A stretch of 64,000 nt of DNA from JBECKX01 sp964468475 (GTDB taxonomy: Bacteria; Zixibacteria; MSB-5A5; CAIYYT01), in the NCBI GenBank assembly GCA_964468475.1, contig CAYXUL010000002.1, positions 37,283 to 101,282 of the forward strand. The letters are read 5' to 3'. The position numbers and the translations under genes are program-made. The notes below the pieces were generated by a model that ran no database searches, was not told the origin of the DNA, and saw nothing but the letters and a program-made list of their open reading frames with translations. Below are positions 34,979 to 43,814 of this stretch, one piece after another; positions within the stretch are counted from its first letter, which is position 1; each line of letters opens with the position of its first letter.

Positions 34979-35167
34979 CTGTCAATTGGCTTCCGGCGTA
35001 AGTCATCCTCGACCATCTCACGCTAAAATCGCTTATCCTAATGTGGATCGGCCGTTAAGGCCGTAAAGTTAGTTTCGGCCAGTTTTGGTAGCCCTCGCAA
35101 GCGGCCGTGCCGCCGACAACTGCGCCGAGACTCAGCGTATATCAGCACAGAAGCCAAGCAGTCCCGT

Positions 35168-37231
35168 CTACGGACATGCCGCACAAGGGCTCGGACCGCC
35201 GCCAAAAATGTAATTAACGAGGTAAACCGCGTCTCCAATCGCCACGTTACCGCTGCAGTCGGCATCTGCGGACTCCAAGGGATCTGGCGCCGCGCCTCCG
35301 GCAAAGATGTAATTGATAATGAACACGGCATCCGAAATCGAAACATTACCGCCCCCGTCCGCATCACCACACAGATAGGGCGGCGCCGGTGGATCTGTTA
35401 TGGTGATTATTACCCCGAGTGTGTCGCTCTTCTGCGGAGCACCTGTGTCAACACAGATTATCGTGAAGTAATAGTCCGCTTTATATGAGGGCGTTCCCGT
35501 AATCGTGCCCACGGTGCCGCCGTTAAAGGTGCATCCGTATGGGACATCGCCGCCGAAAAATGACCAGTTATAGGGTTCAGTGCCCCCGACTGCTACGAAC
35601 TGATAGGAATATGGTTCTCCCAGGTAACCATCAGGGATCTCGTAGCTTTCTATGTGCAGCTCGCCGTCGCAGGCGTCTCCAATTCCGTCACCGTTTTCGT
35701 CATACTGATTCGGATTGGCTGTATTCACACAGTTGTCGCAAACATCGCCGACTCCGTCAGCATCGGCATCGTCCTGAGCCGGGTTGACAACGTCGGGGCA
35801 GTTATCCGTCGGGCACGTGCTCGCGGTAAATCCCGGATCGGCATAACCATCACCATCGGTGTCCGTACAGTTATCGCAAAGATCACCTATACCGTCACCA
35901 TCAATATCACTCTGATCTTCATTGTCAATTGTCGGACAGTTGTCACACGCGTCGCCGTAGCTATCGGCATCGCTGTTGACCTGCGCGGTATTCGAGTCAA
36001 ACGGGCAGTTGTCGCCGGCGTTCAGGACACCATCATTGTCTATATCAGGGTCACAGGCGTCGCCCAACCCGTCGCCGTCGGTGTCTTCCTGGCACGGATT
36101 GTATACCGAGGGGCAGTTGTCCACAGAGTCGTCCCAGCCGTCCCCATCAGAGTCAACCAGCGGTTCGCTCTTGGCCAAAGTTGGTGAAGCCGGGGCGTTG
36201 CATTCAAGCCAGCCCAGCAGTTTGTTGTTTATCCAACAATGGATTCGGCCTGCCTGCTGTGGTGTGAATTCGGAGTAGCAGTAGTCGGGTGCATAGCCCA
36301 TGTAGTTCTGTGGCATTGTGGGCCCCCATGAAACCCCGGAGCAGGGATCGGTGCCCCCGGGAGGTCCACAATTGTAGTTGACCGGCGTGGGGTCGGTATC
36401 GGAACAAAGATCACCGGTGATGTCACCGTCGACACCATCTGCTCGCTCCCAGCAGGAACCGCATTGGGCAACCTCGCTCACGCCGTGATGAGTATGCCAG
36501 AGACCAATACAGTGGCCGATTTCGTGGGTCGCTGTGTGCTGATTATTCCCAAAGAAGTTGTCATCGATTATGGTTCCACCCAGATAGGTAAGGGCATTGT
36601 TATCCCAGGGAAAGGTGCCTACGCCGATATAGCCCTCGTTGATATTGGTTACATACACATTCAGGAACGAATCAGGTTGTACCGCATACGCACTCTTCAT
36701 CGCCGATTCTTCAGGATCGGTAAACGTGCGGAAAGCTGTCGAGTTGACGACACGCCACTGATACGTGAACTGAATTTTGTAAGGCGCGTAGTCGGCATTT
36801 AGAGTTGCCACTTGCGCCGCGACGGTAGTTTGGTTGGCGGCGGGTGAGGAGCCGTCGTCATTGGCAAAGACATTGATGAATAGCTTGATGTAGGTTGGCG
36901 AGTCTCCCGACGAGGGAATGTTGTTATCTCGTGTGCCGGGATCATCGCACGGGCCCCATACCGGGCAGCCGGCGTTGGCCGATCTTTGGTCCGGATGTGC
37001 AGCCAGCCATCGCTCCTGAGTCTGACACCAGTCGAGCCCATACTGATCGATGTAGGACTTTACGTGCGCAGGATCGATATATTGAAGTCTTTGATCAAGG
37101 TGCAAGGGTACAGTGGTGCTATCCGCTACCTGGTCGGCGGCAATTGTCGTTGAAGAAAGGGCTAGCACTAGTATCGGCAGCAAGAGCGAACCGGAAAGAA
37201 GCCGGTGACTCGAATAGTCCGCAAGCAACAT
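35168..37231 (-). CDS. Secreted pappalysin-like (M43) metalloprotease with TSP3 repeats and dockerin tail
   Basis: A 687-residue exported protein; hydrophobic signal segment at ~11-31. The catalytic domain has the zinc motif HEIGHCIGLWH (His236, Glu237, His240, His246) followed by cysteine pairs and the Met-turn region PQNYMGYAPDYC, as in M43B pappalysins. Thrombospondin type 3 calcium repeats occupy ~360-530, then an Ig-like domain (EPYNWSFFGGDVPYG) and the 67-residue dockerin tag ending PCAACP (35168-35371). It is a tandem paralogue of the gene just downstream (33175-34872), with the same domain order. A strong promoter lies ~85 bases upstream. Confidence 0.93.
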   Translation of the reverse strand: MLLADYSSHRLLSGSLLLPILVLALSSTTIAADQVADSTTVPLHLDQRLQYIDPAHVKSYIDQYGLDWCQTQERWLAAHPDQRSANAGCPVWGPCDDPGTRDNNIPSSGDSPTYIKLFINVFANDDGSSPAANQTTVAAQVATLNADYAPYKIQFTYQWRVVNSTAFRTFTDPEESAMKSAYAVQPDSFLNVYVTNINEGYIGVGTFPWDNNALTYLGGTIIDDNFFGNNQHTATHEIGHCIGLWHTHHGVSEVAQCGSCWERADGVDGDITGDLCSDTDPTPVNYNCGPPGGTDPCSGVSWGPTMPQNYMGYAPDYCYSEFTPQQAGRIHCWINNKLLGWLECNAPASPTLAKSEPLVDSDGDGWDDSVDNCPSVYNPCQEDTDGDGLGDACDPDIDNDGVLNAGDNCPFDSNTAQVNSDADSYGDACDNCPTIDNEDQSDIDGDGIGDLCDNCTDTDGDGYADPGFTASTCPTDNCPDVVNPAQDDADADGVGDVCDNCVNTANPNQYDENGDGIGDACDGELHIESYEIPDGYLGEPYSYQFVAVGGTEPYNWSFFGGDVPYGCTFNGGTVGTITGTPSYKADYYFTIICVDTGAPQKSDTLGVIITITDPPAPPYLCGDADGGGNVSISDAVFIINYIFAGGAAPDPLESADADCSGNVAIGDAVYLVNYIFGGGPSPCAACP

Positions 37232-37314
37232 GGTGAAGATTCTTTCTCCGTTGGGATTGGAAACTGGTAAAGTACTGTTAAAGTATTGTCAGGGCATTGT
37301 TTCTATTTTGTTAT

Positions 37315-37343
37315 AATATAAGGACTTACTGGCCCTGTGTCAA
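37315..37343 (-). promoter_or_regulatory. Strong promoter of the M43-dockerin gene
   Basis: On the minus strand TTGACA (37343-37338) and TATATT (37320-37315) are separated by 17 bases. This is among the best sigma-70-type matches in the window, about 85 bases upstream of the ATG at 37231. Confidence 0.7.
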
Positions 37344-37412
37344 GACAACTCTGCCAAAGTCAAGACGAACTAAAATAGTTGGCGTTTAATGAGTTGTGGT
37401 ATCATCCCACGT

Positions 37413-38798
37413 TTAGTGATGGGGAAAGGTCTCCTCGCGGAAGATTTTCCCGGGATTCAGAATTCCCGCCGGGTCGAACACTTTCTTGATCTGCCTCAAT
37501 ATATCAAGCGAATCACGGTGCTCCCGTTCAAACATCTCCCGGTGCCCCAGGCCGATTCCGTGCTCACCGGAGATGGTGCCCTGTAATTCGACGGCCTTTT
37601 GAATGATTTTGCGGTTGACCTGCTGTCCGAGGCGCCATTCCGCCTCATCATCGCGACGTGCAAGAATCAGCGCATGGAGAAGCCCCATCCCCACATGGCC
37701 GAACGCGTGAATCAGCAATCCCGATTCCTGTGCCAGTTGATCGCAGTAGCCGATCATTTCCGGTAATTTGGAGATTGGGAAAGCGGCGTCATTGCGGATG
37801 ATGGTGTAACCCGGTTGGCGGTATTTGATCGAGTTGGTGACATGGTGGCGAATCTCCCAGGGGTTTTCACCCGAGGGAATTTCCAGGGGCTTGCCCCCAA
37901 CATCCTCGATGATCGTCTCGGCCAGTTCCTGAGTCGCATTGAGCACAGATTCCGCTCCATGGATTTCAAGAAACAGCGCCGGGGCTTCTTTGAGCCCGTA
38001 ATTGTTGAGTTTGTTCAAAGCTTCGATCACGGTGCGATCGAGGAATTCAACGGCAGCAAGATCCAGCCCATATCGCATCATTTCCGATACAGCGGTTGCG
38101 GCTTCAACATCAGTCGCAAACTGATAGGCAATCTTGCGGTTTCCCTCCGGGATCCCGCGCAGCTTCAATGTAATCGCGGTGATAATCCCAAGGGTACCTT
38201 CCGAGCCCGCAACCAGGTCAACGAGGTTGTACCCGGAGGAGCGCTTGGTGGCGCGATTACCAAAGCGGTGGAACTCGCCTCTCCCGTCGACAACCTCGAG
38301 CGCCAGCACAAAATCGCGCGTGCCACCGTACTTCACCGAGTAAATCCCGCTGGCATTGGTGGCGACCATCCCGCCGATCGTAGCCAGATCTGAACTGCCA
38401 CCGGGAGATGGCGGAAAGAAGAGGGATTCATGTTTCAATCGCTCATTGAGCTGGTCATAGATCAACCCCGGCTCAACTCTCACCTGTAAATCCTCGGGCC
38501 AGAATTGCAAAATCTGTTTCATGCCGGCGAGATCGAGGACAATGCCACCCTCAACCGGTATGGCACTTCCTTCCAGCGCGCTTCCACCGGCTCTGACCGT
38601 GATAGGAACCCGGCTGTCATGGCAGAACTTAACCAGTTCAATAATGTCATTGACTCCATCGGGACGTACTACCGCCACAGGCATCACGGGCGGGAGCGTC
38701 GATTCATCAAAGGAAGCCGCCTCCAGCTCGCTGGTGTTATCGGTGACTTTGTTTTCCCCCAGGAGTTCTTTCAATGACTTGACGAGATTATCCGTCAC
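37413..38798 (-). CDS. glcD: FAD-linked glycolate/D-lactate oxidase subunit (GlcD family)
   Basis: A 461-residue flavoprotein of the GlcD/D-lactate dehydrogenase family, oxidising 2-hydroxy acids. FAD-binding PCMH domain: RPDGVNDIIELVKF, VPITVRAGGSALEGSA, and FFPPSPGGSSDLATIGGMVATNASG. The C-terminal FAD-oxidase domain ends with GTISGEHGIGLGHREMFE and KKVFDPAGILNPGKIF. The start is a GTG at 38798. No GlcE/GlcF partner is adjacent, so it may act as the single-subunit type. Substrate not determined by sequence. Confidence 0.9.
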   Translation of the reverse strand: MTDNLVKSLKELLGENKVTDNTSELEAASFDESTLPPVMPVAVVRPDGVNDIIELVKFCHDSRVPITVRAGGSALEGSAIPVEGGIVLDLAGMKQILQFWPEDLQVRVEPGLIYDQLNERLKHESLFFPPSPGGSSDLATIGGMVATNASGIYSVKYGGTRDFVLALEVVDGRGEFHRFGNRATKRSSGYNLVDLVAGSEGTLGIITAITLKLRGIPEGNRKIAYQFATDVEAATAVSEMMRYGLDLAAVEFLDRTVIEALNKLNNYGLKEAPALFLEIHGAESVLNATQELAETIIEDVGGKPLEIPSGENPWEIRHHVTNSIKYRQPGYTIIRNDAAFPISKLPEMIGYCDQLAQESGLLIHAFGHVGMGLLHALILARRDDEAEWRLGQQVNRKIIQKAVELQGTISGEHGIGLGHREMFEREHRDSLDILRQIKKVFDPAGILNPGKIFREETFPHH

Positions 38799-39027
38799 TG
38801 GTTTTCTTCCCGCTGTTATGCAGCTTCAGTTGTTCTAACATCCTCTCCTCTATGCTGACTCCGGCATTGAGGTGAATGATTTCTGATAGTAAATTCCGAG
38901 AAGTGATAATACGCAATTACCTTCCCGGGAACAACACCTCGACCACGAGTATAATGATTGTCGAAAATTCGAGTATTGTTACTCTGAGAAACAGGGACGA
39001 CAGTTAGAGATCAACGGCTATTGCAAC

Positions 39028-39056
39028 TTGACGAGCGAAGAGTGAAGTTCTATCTT
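39028..39056 (+). promoter_or_regulatory. Promoter of the ion transporter gene, nearly leaderless
   Basis: TTGACG (39028-39033) and TATCTT (39051-39056) are 17 bases apart. The ATG at 39068 lies 11 bases after the -10 box, leaving a leader of only about five bases and no room for a Shine-Dalgarno sequence. Confidence 0.55.
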
Positions 39057-39067
39057 GCCCGCCACTT

Positions 39068-40630
39068 ATGAACACTCCGGTAAGCATACGAGTTAGTTTG
39101 CGTCCTGTTTTACTGTCACTCCTGGCGCTGATGGCGATATCGATTGCTGTGCCGTCTCATACGGCCAGGGCAGCGCGGACGAAAGAAGCGCTCGAAAAGA
39201 AATTGGAGGCGCGCCAGAACGCAGAAGCAGCTTTGCAGCAACAGGAGACTGAAGAAGCTGAGAATCTTCTCGGCACAGAACTGCCGCTGTGGAGTTGCAT
39301 TCCCTTTATCGGCATCCTGCTTTCAATCGCGCTTTTTCCGATGTTTGCGCCGGTTTTCTGGCATCATCATTTCGCCAAAATTGCACTTGCCTGGGGGTTG
39401 ATTTTTACCATTCCGTTCCTGATAGCCTACGGGGGAGTCGCTGTGCACGAGAGCGTGCATATAGTGATTTTCGATTATGTGCCCTTCATAATACTGCTGT
39501 GGGGACTCTTCACCGTGTCGGGTGGGATTTACCTGCGCGGTACTCTCGTCGGCAAACCGATTGTAAACGTCGGCATGCTGCTCATAGGAACGATTCTGGC
39601 ATCATGGATGGGGACAACCGGCGCTGCCATGCTGATGATCCGCCCGGTGTTGCGGGCAAATTCAGCGCGACGCTATCGGGTGCACACAGTGGTGTTCTTT
39701 ATCTTCCTTGTTGCCAATGCCGGCGGATTGCTGACGCCGCTGGGTGATCCACCGTTGTTTCTCGGATTTCTTCGCGGCGTGCCATTCTTCTGGACGATGA
39801 GCATGTGGTACAAGCTTGCCGTTGTCGCCGGCTACCTGCTGGTAGTCTATTTCATCATCGACAGCTACCTGCACCGCAAAGAGATGCGTGACAAAATTGA
39901 CGATGAACCCGCTCAGCCGCGCCAGAAGTTTGGCATCGATGGCGGGCATAATTTCATCTACCTTGCCGGTATAGTCGGCGCAGTACTGATGTCCGGCTAC
40001 TGGCGCTCCGGCGGCTTCCATTTATTCGGATTCGAGTTTAAGACTGCAGCGCTGCTGCGGGACGGTATCATCCTGCTCATGGGGCTGTTGAGTCATTGGA
40101 TCACAAGACGTGAGCACCGCGTTGCAAATGAGTTTAGCTGGTTTCCCATTAAGGAAGTCGCCTATCTTTTCGTGGGAATCTTCCTGACAATCGTAGCGCC
40201 GCTGCAGATCCTGCAGGCTGGAGCCCACGGTGCGGCTGCCCCGATTATCAAGGCGGTTCATTCGCAGGCTAGCTATTTTTGGATAACGGGGGCGCTTTCT
40301 TCATTCCTCGATAATGCCCCGACCTATCTCACGTTTTTCAATCTGTCTCTGGGAAACCTGGCAATCAGCCCGCACAATGTCACCGCGATTCTCACCGGCG
40401 CCATGACAGGGCCTGCCGCCAGTGCATTCATACATGACCTCACTGCCGTGTCATCGGGCGCGGTCTTTTTCGGCGCCTGCACTTACATTGGTAACGCACC
40501 CAACTTCATGGTTCGTTCAATTGCTGAGGAGTCGCGCGTCCCGATGCCGAGTTTCTTCGGCTACATGCTCTGGGCAGTAACGATTCTGATTCCCGTTTTC
40601 ATTTTGCTGACTTTCCTCTATTATGTGTAA
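39068..40630 (+). CDS. Sodium/proton antiporter or citrate transporter-like membrane protein
   Basis: A 520-residue inner-membrane protein of the ion-transporter superfamily (NhaD/CitMHS_2-like). It starts with a signal-like helix (VLLSLLALMAISIAVPSHTARA), then a short charged coiled coil (EALEKKLEARQNAEAALQQQ), then about 11 membrane helices. Conserved-looking segments are NAGGLLTPLGDPPLFLGFLRGVP and, near the end, SSFLDNAPTYLTFFNL, typical of this superfamily's two half-site hairpins. The cleaved signal peptide plus extracytoplasmic coiled coil is unusual for an antiporter. It is followed by a UspA gene 48 bases downstream. The transported ion is not known. Confidence 0.85.
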   Translation: MNTPVSIRVSLRPVLLSLLALMAISIAVPSHTARAARTKEALEKKLEARQNAEAALQQQETEEAENLLGTELPLWSCIPFIGILLSIALFPMFAPVFWHHHFAKIALAWGLIFTIPFLIAYGGVAVHESVHIVIFDYVPFIILLWGLFTVSGGIYLRGTLVGKPIVNVGMLLIGTILASWMGTTGAAMLMIRPVLRANSARRYRVHTVVFFIFLVANAGGLLTPLGDPPLFLGFLRGVPFFWTMSMWYKLAVVAGYLLVVYFIIDSYLHRKEMRDKIDDEPAQPRQKFGIDGGHNFIYLAGIVGAVLMSGYWRSGGFHLFGFEFKTAALLRDGIILLMGLLSHWITRREHRVANEFSWFPIKEVAYLFVGIFLTIVAPLQILQAGAHGAAAPIIKAVHSQASYFWITGALSSFLDNAPTYLTFFNLSLGNLAISPHNVTAILTGAMTGPAASAFIHDLTAVSSGAVFFGACTYIGNAPNFMVRSIAEESRVPMPSFFGYMLWAVTILIPVFILLTFLYYV

Positions 40631-40678
40631 ATACAGTCTCTTAAGGCCATTAGTGCCGTATAGCCGGAGGGCGATCTG

Positions 40679-41158
40679 ATGTTTAACAAGATTATGATCC
40701 CGAGCGATCTGAGTGAAGCTTCCATGCTGGCGATGGAATTTGGGGTACGCATGGCAACTGTGTGTTCCTCCGAGCTGGTGCTGCTCAACGTCCGACCGGA
40801 TTTCATGGACAGGAAAGAGATGGTTATGCTGCGGGTATCCTCCTACGATTTCCTGGAGAAGGAAGGGGATATCGCCGTTGCCGCCAAATCGATCCTGGAA
40901 GAGGAGCTGCGGCGCGCCGGCGGCAGCCAAATCAAGCACCAGACCCTGCTGCGCGAAGGAGATCCTCACGAGGAGATTCTTAAGACTGCGAACGAACTGA
41001 GCTGCGATCTGATCATCCTGACCACCACCGGCAGAAATCACCTGCTGGAGAAGATCAAGGGCAGCGATGCGGAACGGCTGGTCTCGCAATCTCATGTGCC
41101 GATTCTCGTCCTGCCGGTGCCGAAAGATGACTCCGATACCGAGAGTGACGACTCGTAG
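40679..41158 (+). CDS. Universal stress protein (UspA family)
   Basis: A 159-residue single Usp domain: FNKIMIPSDLSEASMLAMEFG at the N-terminus and DLIILTTTGRNHLLEKIKGSDAERLVSQSHVPILVLPVP at the end. The ATP-binding G-2x-G-9x-G(S/T) pattern is only partly kept. A GGAGGGCG ribosome site precedes the ATG. It lies between a membrane transporter and a beta-CASP hydrolase, 9 bases before the latter, so these three probably form one transcript. A Usp next to a transporter often regulates it, but that is inference here. Confidence 0.88.
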   Translation: MFNKIMIPSDLSEASMLAMEFGVRMATVCSSELVLLNVRPDFMDRKEMVMLRVSSYDFLEKEGDIAVAAKSILEEELRRAGGSQIKHQTLLREGDPHEEILKTANELSCDLIILTTTGRNHLLEKIKGSDAERLVSQSHVPILVLPVPKDDSDTESDDS

Positions 41159-41167
41159 GCCGCTGCT

Positions 41168-42553
41168 ATGATGCGCATCACCTTCCATGGCGCCGCCGGT
41201 ACGGTGACCGGCTCGAAATATCTCGTCGAAGTCAATGACAAGAGCATCCTGGTCGACTGCGGTATGTTTCAGGGTCCGCGGGAACTTCGCCTGCGCAACT
41301 GGAAACCGGTTCCGTTTGATGTCAAATCTCTTTCTGCAATTGTCCTGACCCATGCGCATATCGATCACATTGGTTTTCTGCCCAAGGTGGTCAAGGAAGG
41401 TTTCTCCGGGCCGGTGTATGCAACGCCACCGACTGTGGACCTTGCGCATGTCTCTTTGATGGATGCCGCTCATCTGCAGATGGAGGATGCGGCCTATCGC
41501 GCCAAGAAGAAGGCGTCGCGACACAAAGTTGTGCTGCCGTTGTTTGACACTGATGACGCCGAGCTGGCGCGTAAGCACCTTAGCAAAATTGAGTTTGATG
41601 AATGGGTGACAATCGGCGACGAATTCCGCTGGCGCTACCATGTAGTAGGCCACCTGCTGGGCGCGGCGATGGTCGAACTGGAGTTAAATGACGGCAAGGA
41701 GAAGAAAACTCTCCTCTTCTCAGGAGATGTCGGCCGCTACGGCAATCCGCTGACCAAGAACCCCTCGGAACCGCCGAAATGTGACTACCTCATTTGCGAA
41801 TCGACTTACGGTGGGCGTGTGCACCCGGCTGAAGATGCGATGTCTGCTTTTGAGAATATTGTGAAGGAAACCATCGAGAAGAAAAGCGTCTTGCTGATTC
41901 CCGCTTTCTCTATTGGGCGCACGCAGCAGATTACCTACATGATCAACCGGCTGATCGAGCGTGATTTCATCCCACCGATCAATATCCACATCGACTCACC
42001 AATGGCGATTGCGGCTACCGAGATCTACACGCGCTACCCGGATTATCAGGATGATGATCTGGAAAAGCTGGGCGGTGCAAAGGAGGTGCTGAATGGTGAG
42101 AATGTCTATATGCACCGCACCCGGAAAGCGTCGCAGCGGTTGAACGAAATCACCGGGCCGGCAATTATTATGTCGGCTTCGGGAATGTTGACCGGCGGCA
42201 GGATTTTGCACCACATGATTAACCGACTACCCGATCCGACGACCACTGTAGCGCTGGTGGGATTCATGGCGGAGGGAACTTTGGGCCGCAAACTGGTGGA
42301 GGGAGATAAGGTGCTCTATATTCACAAGCAGCCAGTCCCGGTGAAGGCCAGGATTGTACAGTTTAACGGCTTATCGGGTCACGCCGACTATCAGGAATTG
42401 CTTCACTGGCTCGAACCGCTGGTAAATACTTCGCGGCGAGTTTTTGTCACGCACGGTGAGAAGTCGCAGTCAGAGGCGATGGCTGAACACCTCAGAGAAG
42501 AGCACAACTGGAATCCGGTGCTTCCGGAGATGGATCAGTCGTTCGAACTGTGA
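41168..42553 (+). CDS. Metallo-beta-lactamase fold beta-CASP RNA-processing hydrolase
   Basis: A 461-residue protein of the Ysh1/CPSF-73-like family (COG1236). Zinc-site motifs: THAHIDHIG (HxHxDH), the HLLG histidine region, and FSGDVGRYGNPL (Asp). The beta-CASP and RMMBL parts are seen in PAFSIGRTQQITYMI, IIMSASGMLTGGRILHH, and QFNGLSGHADYQELLHWL with the final histidine in VFVTHGE. Members act as RNA endo- or exonucleases. It follows UspA by 9 bases. Confidence 0.92.
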   Translation: MMRITFHGAAGTVTGSKYLVEVNDKSILVDCGMFQGPRELRLRNWKPVPFDVKSLSAIVLTHAHIDHIGFLPKVVKEGFSGPVYATPPTVDLAHVSLMDAAHLQMEDAAYRAKKKASRHKVVLPLFDTDDAELARKHLSKIEFDEWVTIGDEFRWRYHVVGHLLGAAMVELELNDGKEKKTLLFSGDVGRYGNPLTKNPSEPPKCDYLICESTYGGRVHPAEDAMSAFENIVKETIEKKSVLLIPAFSIGRTQQITYMINRLIERDFIPPINIHIDSPMAIAATEIYTRYPDYQDDDLEKLGGAKEVLNGENVYMHRTRKASQRLNEITGPAIIMSASGMLTGGRILHHMINRLPDPTTTVALVGFMAEGTLGRKLVEGDKVLYIHKQPVPVKARIVQFNGLSGHADYQELLHWLEPLVNTSRRVFVTHGEKSQSEAMAEHLREEHNWNPVLPEMDQSFEL

Positions 42554-42635
42554 TTCGCGTCATTATTGGCGCGCCCCCTCAACTGTGGCAAAAAGCGCTT
42601 TATTTTCCCTCACGATTCCTTAATCTGACAAGGCT

Positions 42636-43718
42636 GTGTCGATTAATACATCTTACACTGATTCGGAGATCAACTCTGCGCTGCAGTATTGCGAGCTGAT
42701 CCTTCCTCAGGTGTCGCGCACATTTGCGATCAACATACGCGTGCTGGAAGGTGAGCTCTACCGCGCCGTACTGGTGGCATACCTCTTTTGCCGGCTGGTT
42801 GATACCGTGGAGGACTCAAGTATTTTGAGCCTTAAGACTCAAGCAGACCTGCTGAAACGCTATGCCGAAATTTTCTCAAGTGCGGAAATTCAACAATCTG
42901 AAATTGAGCTGTGGCAGGAGATGTGGGGTGAAATCGATCAGAATGATCCCGAACACTCTCTGGTAGCGAATTGTGACAAGCTTTTCATCCTCTTTGCCAG
43001 CTTGACAGAGGAGTCCCAAGGGGCGATCTGCGGCTGTGTGTCAGAGATGGCCACCGGCATGCGCTCGACGTTGCTCGAGGTGCGCCCGGGCACCTCCGGT
43101 ATCCGTGCACTGCAATCTCTCGAAGAGCTTGAGAGCTATTGCTATTACGTGGCCGGCACAGTGGGGAAAATGCTCACCTCGCTATTCATAGGAAATATCC
43201 CCGACCTCAATGACGAGAGGCGGGAAGTAATGAACCGGCTTGACCTCTCCTTTGCGCTTGGCCTGCAACTGACGAACATCATAAAGGATTGTGCCACCGA
43301 CTACGAGCGCGGCTGGTGTTATCTGCCCGGCAGCTTGCTTCGGGCAGCGGAGGTCTCGCCCGAGAGGATGCTTGAAACCGAGTTGCAGCCGCGGGTACTG
43401 CATGTGCTCAATCAACTAGTGTTGAAGACAGCAGTACATCTCGAGGACGCTCTGGAATACACGCTTGCCATACCACCCTCGGCGCCGAAGATTCGCCTAT
43501 TCAATCTCTGGTCGCTGTTCTTTGCCATCCGCACCCTGGTCCGTGCCTGGGACAACCCTGAACTTCTCGATCCGAATAGCAAAGTCAAGATTCCGCGCCA
43601 CGAGATATATCGGACCATTGCCGAAACACGAGAGGCAGTTGAATCGGATACTGCCCTGCGGGGGCTCTTTTCATTGATTCGCTCCAGAATCCCCTCTACT
43701 TGCGATGCACCGTCTTGA
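42636..43718 (+). CDS. Squalene/phytoene synthase family protein
   Basis: A 360-residue trans-isoprenyl diphosphate synthase (head-to-head). The first aspartate motif reads CRLVDTVEDS and the second KDCATDYERGWCYLP; YCYYVAGTVGKMLTSLF is the family's central helix. Length and the YERGWCYLP motif fit a squalene synthase-type enzyme condensing two farnesyl diphosphates; phytoene synthase cannot be excluded. The start is GTG with a short AAGG site. No hopanoid (shc, hpn) or carotenoid (crtI) genes lie nearby. The next gene is CADD-like. Confidence 0.88.
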   Translation: MSINTSYTDSEINSALQYCELILPQVSRTFAINIRVLEGELYRAVLVAYLFCRLVDTVEDSSILSLKTQADLLKRYAEIFSSAEIQQSEIELWQEMWGEIDQNDPEHSLVANCDKLFILFASLTEESQGAICGCVSEMATGMRSTLLEVRPGTSGIRALQSLEELESYCYYVAGTVGKMLTSLFIGNIPDLNDERREVMNRLDLSFALGLQLTNIIKDCATDYERGWCYLPGSLLRAAEVSPERMLETELQPRVLHVLNQLVLKTAVHLEDALEYTLAIPPSAPKIRLFNLWSLFFAIRTLVRAWDNPELLDPNSKVKIPRHEIYRTIAETREAVESDTALRGLFSLIRSRIPSTCDAPS

Positions 43719-43780
43719 ATTTTGCCGCTCATTTCAATGTAAACCGGAAAAATCCACGATAAGCCCAATTTCGTGTCAAA

Positions 43781-43809
43781 TAGACCGGGATAGCTGCCGT
43801 AAATACTAT
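43781..43809 (+). promoter_or_regulatory. Possible promoter of the CADD-like gene, leaderless
   Basis: TAGACC (43781-43786) and TACTAT (43804-43809) are 17 bases apart; the ATG at 43815 is five bases after the -10 box. No Shine-Dalgarno sequence is visible. Confidence 0.4.
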
Positions 43810-43814
43810 CGCAT

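Noticed and set aside
40517..41653. Long minus-strand open frame of 378 codons across the end of the transporter, uspA and the start of the beta-CASP gene
   Set aside because: It is antisense to three well-recognised genes, shows no family motif and has no ribosome site; it is a by-product of codon bias.
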